A DNA stretch of 64,000 bases from Umezawaea sp042738955 (GTDB lineage: Bacteria; Actinomycetota; Actinomycetes; Mycobacteriales; Pseudonocardiaceae): assembly GCF_042738955.1 (NCBI RefSeq), contig NZ_JBHYHC010000002.1, positions 183,073 through 247,072 of the forward strand. The letters run 5' to 3'. The translations under genes and the position numbers were made by a program. Of the stretch, positions 34,292 to 40,455 are shown in pieces. The notes beneath the pieces are model-generated. The model did no database searches and had not been told where the DNA came from. It saw only the letters and a program-made list of their open reading frames with translations. Each line of letters opens with the position of its first letter. The first letter of the stretch is position 1.

Positions 34292-34879
34292 TCAGATCTC
34301 TTGCTCTGGGTTCTCTTGCGCTGGGCGGAATCTGGTGAATCCGTTGCGGATGACACCTGGGTATTCCTTGACCCGCAGCCACTTCTCGCCGCTGCCCACG
34401 GTTCCCTGGCCGGAGTTCGCCAGTGCCGCGATGTGTGCGGCCTCGGACGTCCACTCGGCGTAGTTCAGCGCCCGTCGTCCGTCGACGCTGACGTGGAAGT
34501 GCGCGGAAATTCCACCCTCCGCAGGGTTCTCGTCGGATTCCAGTGCGTCGAACACGAGGTTGATCCACGTCCGCGGGTCGACGCCGTCGGCGAACTCCAC
34601 CTCGACGATGACCACGCACCCCACCTCCGGCGGATTGGGCCGGGTCGCGCCGCGGTACATCCGGTACTCGACGGCCCCGGCCCGCCGTTCGCCCGGATCT
34701 CCCTCCCACTGCTGGTAGACCAGCGCTGATGTCCCGTCGAACCCCGCGTACCCGGACGCCGACACGAGCCCCTCCGGTTTCGGTCCGGCGATGGCTTCCG
34801 CTACGGCCGCCTCAGGATCGTGTGCGGTCCAGCGCGTGACCAGGATCGACTCGACCCCTCCACGTTCGAGATCAGGCAT
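34292..34879 (-). CDS. Antibiotic-biosynthesis-monooxygenase-like (ABM) two-domain protein
   Basis: A 195-residue protein that looks like two ABM-type ferredoxin-like domains in tandem: the first has ILVTRWTAHDPEAAVAEAI, SALVYQQWEG and VEYRMYRGA; the second has VVIVEVEFADGVDPRTWINL, GISAHFHVSVDGRRALNYAEW and KEYPGVI. The W-x5-A-x-L and YxxW strands are those of the family. Members act as cofactor-free monooxygenases or haem-binding proteins. AGGAAAG lies about 10 bases before the ATG. The gene starts 15 bases after the stop of the FMN reductase on the same strand, so the two likely form an operon controlled by the SoxR-type dyad. Confidence 0.8.
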   Translation of the reverse strand: MPDLERGGVESILVTRWTAHDPEAAVAEAIAGPKPEGLVSASGYAGFDGTSALVYQQWEGDPGERRAGAVEYRMYRGATRPNPPEVGCVVIVEVEFADGVDPRTWINLVFDALESDENPAEGGISAHFHVSVDGRRALNYAEWTSEAAHIAALANSGQGTVGSGEKWLRVKEYPGVIRNGFTRFRPAQENPEQEI

Positions 34880-34894
34880 AGTGTGCTCGCTTTC

Positions 34895-35476
34895 CTAGGC
34901 CGCGTAGGGGTTCTTGGTCTTGGCGTCGCGCAACGCGCTCGACCACCAGGCGAGCTGGTCGAGCAGCACCTCGGCCGCCCGCCCGCAGCCCTCGGGTTCC
35001 TTCGGCTGCCCGTCGCCGTCGAACAGCCCTCCCGCGTTGTGGAAGCTGACCGTGTCGCGCACCGTCACCGCGTGCAGCTCGGCGAACACCTGCCGCAGGT
35101 GCTCCACCGCCCGCAGCCCGCCGGACACCCCGCCGTAGGACACGAACCCGACCGGCTTCGCCTGCCACTGCGTGAAGTGCCAGTCGATCGCGTTCTTCAG
35201 CGACGCCGGGAAGCTGTGGTTGTACTCGGGCGTCACGACCACGAACGCGTCCGCCGCCGCGAACACCGGCGTGACCGCCCCCAGCAGCGCCGCGTCCTCG
35301 GGCGACGGATGGTGGCTCATGGTCGCGGGCAACGGGGTTTCGGCCAGGTCGACCACCGTGACGTCGAGTTCCGGCCGCTGCCGAGCCACGTCGGCGAACC
35401 AGGAACCGACAACCGGACCGAACCGGCCGTCACGGGTGCTGCTCACGATGACCGCGAGCCGAAGTGGTGTCGTCAT
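34895..35476 (-). CDS. NAD(P)H-dependent FMN reductase
   Basis: A 193-residue flavodoxin-fold reductase. The FMN phosphate loop is VIVSSTRDGRFG, and the family motif VVVTPEYNHSFPASLKNAIDW contains the conserved PEYN. SYGGVSGGLRAVEHLRQVF is also typical. It reduces quinones, azo compounds or flavins with NADPH. It is divergent from a SoxR-type regulator, with a 20-base dyad in the gap starting 15 bases before its ATG. This fits a redox-cycling stress response, as reductases of this kind are common SoxR targets in actinobacteria. Confidence 0.92.
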   Translation of the reverse strand: MTTPLRLAVIVSSTRDGRFGPVVGSWFADVARQRPELDVTVVDLAETPLPATMSHHPSPEDAALLGAVTPVFAAADAFVVVTPEYNHSFPASLKNAIDWHFTQWQAKPVGFVSYGGVSGGLRAVEHLRQVFAELHAVTVRDTVSFHNAGGLFDGDGQPKEPEGCGRAAEVLLDQLAWWSSALRDAKTKNPYAA

Positions 35477-35490
35477 GCGCCCAGCATCAA

Positions 35491-35510
35491 ACTTAAACAG
35501 AGGTTTAAGT
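35491..35510. promoter_or_regulatory. SoxR/MerR-type operator dyad
   Basis: ACTTAAAC-AGAG-GTTTAAGT, perfect 8-base arms, between the divergent FMN reductase (start 35476) and the SoxR-type gene (start 35529). It is one of the few AT-rich spots in the window. MerR-family regulators bind such dyads between -35 and -10. Confidence 0.75.
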
Positions 35511-35528
35511 CAAGCTATCGTGATCACC

Positions 35529-35984
35529 ATGGCCCAACTCCCGGCGAACGTCCACGAGATCACCATCGGCGAACTCTCCGAACGCAGCGGCGTCCCCACC
35601 TCGGCCCTGCGCTTCTACGAGCGGGAGGGCCTGATCCGCAGCCGCCGCACACCGGGCAACCAGCGCCGCTACGGCCGCGAGGTCCTCCGCCAGGTCGCCT
35701 TCATCCGCGCCTCCCACCACCTGGGCATCCCCCTGGCCTCGATCGGCGGCGTCCTGGCCCTGCTTCCGGAGGGCGTCCCCCCGACCCGCGAGTTCTGGGA
35801 ACGCGCGTCGAGCTGCTGGAGCGAGGAGATCAACGCCAGGATCGAGAAGCTCCAACGCATGCGCGACCGCTTCACCGAGTGCATCGGCTGCGGCTGCCTC
35901 TCCTTCGACAAGTGCGCCCTCGTCAACCCCGACGACCGCCTGGGCGCACTGGGCGTAGGCCCCAAACGCCTGCTCGACCCGTAG
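35529..35984 (+). CDS. soxR: SoxR-type redox-sensing MerR regulator
   Basis: A 151-residue regulator. Residues about 9-75 form the MerR winged helix (ITIGELSERSGVPTSALRFYEREGLIRSRRTPGNQRRY). The [2Fe-2S] cluster is bound by C118, C121, C123 and C129 in CIGCGCLSFDKC, the exact SoxR spacing. Oxidation of the cluster by redox-active compounds activates target promoters. In actinobacteria SoxR usually controls a few reductases and monooxygenases, and here the divergent FMN reductase and the ABM protein fit. The ATG at 35529 follows GTGATCACC; the GTG 9 bases earlier is an alternative. Confidence 0.95.
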   Translation: MAQLPANVHEITIGELSERSGVPTSALRFYEREGLIRSRRTPGNQRRYGREVLRQVAFIRASHHLGIPLASIGGVLALLPEGVPPTREFWERASSCWSEEINARIEKLQRMRDRFTECIGCGCLSFDKCALVNPDDRLGALGVGPKRLLDP

Positions 35985-36013
35985 CCATCTGCGGGCCCTT
36001 GGCGCAGCGAACT

Positions 36014-36054
36014 CATCGCACTCCCCGGCTGACTTGGTGCCGGGGAGTGCGATG
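36014..36054. terminator. Two-way terminator between convergent genes
   Basis: A perfect 16-bp stem (36014-36029 with 36039-36054) and a 9-base loop, between the soxR stop at 35984 and the stop of the convergent FAD reductase at 36067. Confidence 0.85.
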
Positions 36055-36066
36055 GGTTCGGGTGGT

Positions 36067-37248
36067 TCAGCCGGCCAGGGTGGCGAGGTCCACGTCGGGG
36101 TCGGCGAGGCGGTCGAGGTCCGGCGTTGTGCCGATCAGTGACTTGAGGGTGTCGTTGACGTCCCAGACGTTGACGTTCATGCCCGCGACGACCGTGCCGT
36201 CCTTCAGCCAGAACGCGATGAACTCGCGGCCCTGCACGTCGCCGCGGAACACGACCCGGTCGTAGCCCGTGATGTCGCCGACGAACTCCATGCCGAGGTC
36301 GTACTGGTCGGTGAAGAAGTACGGCTGCGCCTGGTAGCTCGCGCCCTTGTCCAGGATCGCGGCCGCGACGGTCGCGGGCTGGTTGAGGGCGTTCGCCCAG
36401 TGCTCGACCCGGATGTGCTTGCCCAGCGTCGGGTTGAAGGCGTTCGCGACGTCGCCGACGGCGTACACGTCCGGGTCGCTGGTGCGAAGCGTCGCGTCCA
36501 CCACTACGCCGTTGTCGACGTCCAGGCCTTCGGCCAGGTCGACGTTCGGCACCGCCCCGACCGCCACCAGCACGTGATCGGCGGGCACCTCGGTGCCGTC
36601 ACCCAGCCGCACCCCGCCTGCGGTGATCTCCTCCACCGTGGCGTCGAACCGGAACTCGACCCCGTGCTCGACGTGCAGGTCGGCGAACACCTTCGCCACC
36701 TCGTCACCGAGCGCACGTCGCAACGGCGCCGACGACGAGTGCACCACCGTCACCTCGACCCCGGCCTGTCGCGCCGCCGAGGCCGCTTCCAGGCCGATCC
36801 AGCCCGCACCCACCACGACCAGTCGCGACCCGGCCGTGAAGCTCTCGCGCAACCGGTCGGAGTCCTCGACGGTCCGCAGGTACAGCGCCGACTCGGCTCC
36901 GGGAATCGACGGCACCCTCGGCGACGCCCCGGTGGCCAGCACGAGCTTGTCGTACCCGAGGCGCGACCCGTCGTCGAGCACCACCTCGTGCCCGGCGAAG
37001 TCCACCGAGGTCGCGGTCACCCCGCGCCGCAGGTCGACGTCGTGCTCGGCGTACCACCCGTCGTCCAACGCCTTGAAGCTCGCCCGGTCGTCCTTGCCGC
37101 CGAGGTACCCCTTCGACAACGGCGGCCGCTCGTACGGGTGGTGGTTCTCGCCCGCCACCAGCACCAGAGCACCCTCGTACCCCTGCTCGCGCAGGGCTTC
37201 CGCCGACTTGGCCCCAGCCAGCCCGCCACCCACGATCACGATCGTCAT
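36067..37248 (-). CDS. FAD-dependent ferredoxin/rubredoxin reductase-like oxidoreductase
   Basis: A 393-residue flavoprotein. It binds FAD through IVGGGLAGAKSAEALREQG and ATGASPR, and NAD(P)H through LVVVGAGWIGLEAASAARQ. Later come VAVGAVPNVDLAE and VYAVGDVANAFNPTLG (second FAD motif), then a C-terminal reductase domain (about 315-393). AGGAG lies 7 bases before the ATG. Such reductases feed electrons to ferredoxins serving P450s or ring dioxygenases. Two P450 genes are in the window but not adjacent, so a pairing is only possible. No ferredoxin gene is visible nearby. Confidence 0.92.
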   Translation of the reverse strand: MTIVIVGGGLAGAKSAEALREQGYEGALVLVAGENHHPYERPPLSKGYLGGKDDRASFKALDDGWYAEHDVDLRRGVTATSVDFAGHEVVLDDGSRLGYDKLVLATGASPRVPSIPGAESALYLRTVEDSDRLRESFTAGSRLVVVGAGWIGLEAASAARQAGVEVTVVHSSSAPLRRALGDEVAKVFADLHVEHGVEFRFDATVEEITAGGVRLGDGTEVPADHVLVAVGAVPNVDLAEGLDVDNGVVVDATLRTSDPDVYAVGDVANAFNPTLGKHIRVEHWANALNQPATVAAAILDKGASYQAQPYFFTDQYDLGMEFVGDITGYDRVVFRGDVQGREFIAFWLKDGTVVAGMNVNVWDVNDTLKSLIGTTPDLDRLADPDVDLATLAG

Positions 37249-37302
37249 GGGTCCACTCCTACACCCTTCGCGACCGGTCGGCTGGACGCGAACGGGGTAG
37301 GG

Positions 37303-38118
37303 CTAGGAGCGCAGGCGACCCACTCCGGCGAAGCCGGGGAACCGGTCGGCGTCGGGTTCCAGGTCGTCCGGCGACTCGGGATGCCACAGCGGCATCCGCG
37401 CCACACCGGGCTCCACCAGCTCGTAGCCGTCGAAGAACGCTTCGACCTCGATCCGGTGGCGCGACGACAGCGGTGTCACCGAGGCGGCGTAGAGGTCGCG
37501 GTACCGCTGCCACCCCTCGGGTTCCTCACCCGGTTCCGTGCCCAGTTGGGACAGCGCCAGATAGCTGCCGGGCACCATGCGGTCCCGGTAGCCGGCGATG
37601 ATGCCCGCCGGGTTCTCGGAGTCCGGGACGAAGTGCAGCAACGCCACCATCAGCACCGCCACCGGTTCGTCGAGGTTCAGTTGGTCGCGCACCTCCGGGG
37701 AGTCCAGGACATCCGCCGGGTGGCGGATGTCGGCTTGCAGCACGGTCACGAGCGGATCGCCGGACAGCAGTGCCCGGCTGTGCGCCACGGCCACCGGGTC
37801 GAGGTCGACGTACACGACCCGCGACTCCGGCGCGGCCTGCCGCGCCACCTCGTGCACGTTGCCCACGGTCGGAATCCCCGACCCGAGATCCAGGAACTGC
37901 CGAACCCCGGCCCCCGCGAGGAACCGCACAGCCCGCCGCAGGAACGCCCGGTTCGTCATGATCGCCGACTTGAGACTCGGCATGATCCCCACCGCCTGGT
38001 TGGCCAACGCCCGGTCAGCGGCGAAGTTGTGCGCACCGCCCAACCAGTAGTCGTAAACCCTCGCGATGCTCGGTCGCTCCAGGTCGATCTCGTTCGGTGC
38101 CCAATCAGGTCGCGCCAC
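37303..38118 (-). CDS. SAM-dependent methyltransferase (actinobacterial PF04672 type)
   Basis: A 271-residue protein of the S-adenosylmethionine methyltransferase family abundant in actinomycetes. It opens with IDLERPSIARVYDYWLGGAHNFAADR, the family signature; the SAM site is QFLDLGSGIPTVGNVHEVA, followed by VVYVDLDPVAVAHSRALL (acidic end of strand 2) and VLQADIR. Substrates are not known for this family. The GTG at 38118 gives the usual family start; an in-frame ATG at 38175 would add about 19 unlikely residues. Upstream lies the long C-poor tract. Confidence 0.9.
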   Translation of the reverse strand: MARPDWAPNEIDLERPSIARVYDYWLGGAHNFAADRALANQAVGIMPSLKSAIMTNRAFLRRAVRFLAGAGVRQFLDLGSGIPTVGNVHEVARQAAPESRVVYVDLDPVAVAHSRALLSGDPLVTVLQADIRHPADVLDSPEVRDQLNLDEPVAVLMVALLHFVPDSENPAGIIAGYRDRMVPGSYLALSQLGTEPGEEPEGWQRYRDLYAASVTPLSSRHRIEVEAFFDGYELVEPGVARMPLWHPESPDDLEPDADRFPGFAGVGRLRS

Positions 38119-38219
38119 CCACCCATCATGACAGCCCTTGACAGCGGACTGACGGAACTTCGACAGCGCCACCATCCACAGTTGATCGAGAGCGGGAACG
38201 GACTGTTCGCGTGATGGGC

Positions 38220-38935
38220 CCGCGAAGTCTCCAGAGGAGGACTGAAGGGAAAGGGTGAGGCGGAGATTCGGACGGGGTGTCGAACTTGAAGCGGAGAAAG
38301 TGATAGGGGAAGTCGTAGAGGCGGTTGAAAAAGGGGAAGTAGGGGGCCGGGAAGAACTGCTGGGGGCTGGGGAGATGCGTTGGGAGAGGAAGGAGGGAAG
38401 TGCTGGGGATGTGGAAGGAAGGAGGAGAGGCCAGGGATGTAGGGAGGCGGGGGTGGGGAAGCAGGAAGGCAGGAGAAGTGAGAAGGGGTGGAAGGGCTGA
38501 GGTGGGGTGCAGGGGAGATGTCTTGGGCGAGAGGAAAGGGGGAGCGCTTTGGGTGCGGCTGGAAGGGGTGGCAGGAGGGAAGCGGCAAGGAGCAGGGAGA
38601 GCGAGCGGGAGGGAAAGAGTGAGAGGGAAGGGGGAAGAAGGAATGTGAAGGGGAGGAGGTGTGGGGAGGTGAGGGAAGCGAGAGGGGAAGAGGGAGGGGT
38701 GATGCGGGCAGGTGAAGGAAGGGGGCTGGGGGATGAGCGGGGTGGGGAGATCGGAGGGGTGGGGTAGGTGGGATTCGGGAAAGGGTGGATAGGTGAGATG
38801 TGAGGTAGGGGAGGGTTGGGAAATGGGGAATAGGAGGAAAGGGCAGGAGTGGGGGGCGGGGGTTGGGGTGGAGGTCTGGTTGGTGGAGTCGATGGGGTTG
38901 TCGGTTTCGTGGAAATGAGTGGGTTTTGATGGATA
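38220..38935 (+). other. C-depleted polypurine tract with G-quadruplex motifs
   Basis: A gene-free stretch of about 700 bases that is very rich in G and A on the + strand. In 38281-38880 I counted 41 C in 600 bases (about 7%); one 60-base line, 38641-38700, has 37 G and 1 C. Open frames here are translations of GA runs (Gly, Glu, Arg, Lys) and match no family. Four-run G tracts fit the G3+N1-7 quadruplex rule at 38434-38458, 38808-38828 and 38841-38868. The skew continues as a G/T bias to about 39120, inside the start of the following gene. The function is unknown. Confidence 0.75.
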
Positions 38936-38949
38936 AGGGTGGAGTGGTT

Positions 38950-40356
38950 ATGGGTGTGCAGGTGTTAGTTGTTGGGGCGGGGCCGTCTGGGTTGGTGTTG
39001 GGGTGTGATCTTGCTCGGCGAGGGGTTGGGGTGAGGGTGGTGGACAGGGCGGCCGCGTTCTTCCTCGGGTCGCGGGGGGATGGGTTGCAGCCTCGGACGT
39101 TGGAGGTGTTCGAGGATCTTGGGGTGTTGGAGGCGGTGTTGGCCGCTGGGGACTTCGCGCCGGTGATGCGGGTGTTCGACTCGGGGGAGGTCGTGGCCGA
39201 GATGCGGATGGCCGAGCCGACCGAGCCGACGCCGGACGTGCCCTACCCCAACCTGTGGTTCGTGCCGCAGTTCCGCACCGAGGAGATCCTGCGGGCGCGG
39301 TTGGAGGAACTCGGGGGACGGGTCGAGTTGGAGACCGAGTTGGTGGAGTTCCGGCAGGACGCTGACGGGGTCACGGCCACCTTGCGCCGCGGTGAGGTGG
39401 ACGAGGAGGTGCGGGTCGACTACCTCGTCGGGGCTGATGGGGGGCGGAGCACGGTGCGGAAGCGGTCCGGTATCGCGTTCGCCGGGGAGACCGACGAGGC
39501 GATCAGCGCCATGCTCGCCGACGTTCGGGTGGACGGGCTCGACTCCGCGTTCGGGTACGCGTGGGTGAACGGGACGATCGCCCTGTCGCCGTTGGCGGGG
39601 ACGGACCTGTTCACGATCTCGGGCCAGCCGCCCGCCGACGGGGCGTCGGTGACGCTGGAACTGTTGCAGCGGTTGGTGGACGAGGCGTCAGGGCGGACCG
39701 ACATCCGGGTGCGGGAGATCGTCTGGGCGACGGTGTGGCGATCCAACGTCCGGGTGGCCGAGCGGTTCCAGGACGGGCGGGTGCTGTTGATCGGGGACGC
39801 GGCGCACGTGTGCCCGCCCACCGGTGGGCAAGGCCTGAACACCGGGGTGCAGGACGCCTACAACCTCGGCTGGAAGCTCGCGGGGTCGCGCGCTCTGGTC
39901 GACACCTACGCGGTCGAGCGGGTGCCGATCGCGCACGGGGTGCTGGAGTTGGCCGCGCGGACGTTGCGGCGGCACATGGAGGGCGGCGAGGACGCGCTCC
40001 AGCGCGGCTCCGAGTTCCACCAGTTGGCGTTGAACTACCGCGGCGGCCCGTTGAGCCGTGACGACCGCGCGACGCCAGGGGCGGTGCGGGCGGGGGACCG
40101 CGCCCCGGACGCGCCCTGCCAGGAGGACGGCAAGGCGGTGCGGCTGTTCGACGTGTTCCAGGGTCCACAGTGGACCCTGCTGGAGTTCCGCGACGGTGCG
40201 GTGCTGGCCGGTGAGCGCACGCTGGCGGACACCGGCGGGCACGCACGGGCCGCGTACGGGGTCGACGGGTTCGTGCTGGTGCGGCCCGACGGCTACATCG
40301 GGCTGGTGACGGAGGACCGGAGTGCCGTCGGTGAGTACCTGGAGTCCGTGGGTTAG
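38950..40356 (+). CDS. FAD-dependent aromatic-type monooxygenase
   Basis: A 468-residue flavin hydroxylase of the PF01494 type. It has an FAD loop VLVVGAGPSGLVLGCDLARRG, a DG motif in YLVGADGGRSTVRK, and a GD motif in LIGDAAHVCPPTGGQGLNTGVQDAYNLGWKLA. Residues about 380-468 form the C-terminal thioredoxin-like domain. It is similar to polyketide hydroxylases and rifampicin monooxygenases; the substrate cannot be told. The ATG at 38950 has GGAG 5 bases upstream; an ATG 21 bases earlier is less likely. The first 150 bases have unusual C-poor codon use that returns to normal further on. It stands alone, ending near three DnaA-box-like motifs. Confidence 0.92.
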   Translation: MGVQVLVVGAGPSGLVLGCDLARRGVGVRVVDRAAAFFLGSRGDGLQPRTLEVFEDLGVLEAVLAAGDFAPVMRVFDSGEVVAEMRMAEPTEPTPDVPYPNLWFVPQFRTEEILRARLEELGGRVELETELVEFRQDADGVTATLRRGEVDEEVRVDYLVGADGGRSTVRKRSGIAFAGETDEAISAMLADVRVDGLDSAFGYAWVNGTIALSPLAGTDLFTISGQPPADGASVTLELLQRLVDEASGRTDIRVREIVWATVWRSNVRVAERFQDGRVLLIGDAAHVCPPTGGQGLNTGVQDAYNLGWKLAGSRALVDTYAVERVPIAHGVLELAARTLRRHMEGGEDALQRGSEFHQLALNYRGGPLSRDDRATPGAVRAGDRAPDAPCQEDGKAVRLFDVFQGPQWTLLEFRDGAVLAGERTLADTGGHARAAYGVDGFVLVRPDGYIGLVTEDRSAVGEYLESVG

Positions 40357-40413
40357 AGGCATGACTCGAAACTAGGGTCGGGCTGGGGAAGCGGAAAGCG
40401 GCAATCCTGGAAC

Positions 40414-40455
40414 TGTGGATAACTACCGGGGTTGTGGATAACTACCTGTGGACAA
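40414..40455. promoter_or_regulatory. Cluster of three DnaA-box-like 9-mers
   Basis: TGTGGATAA at 40414-40422 and 40433-40441, and TGTGGACAA at 40447-40455, all in one direction. Read on the - strand they are TTATCCACA twice and TTGTCCACA once, which are the E. coli and the actinobacterial DnaA consensus. They lie in the 99-base gap between two convergent genes. No dnaA, dnaN or other origin genes are near, so this is not oriC; a DnaA-titrating or regulatory site is possible. Confidence 0.6.

Noticed and set aside
38255..38767. Open frames in the polypurine tract
   Set aside because: They are Gly/Glu/Arg/Lys strings that follow directly from GA-rich DNA, which lacks stop codons by composition.
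40414..40455. Replication origin
   Set aside because: There are only three boxes, no AT-rich unwinding region and no dnaA/dnaN/gyr genes nearby.
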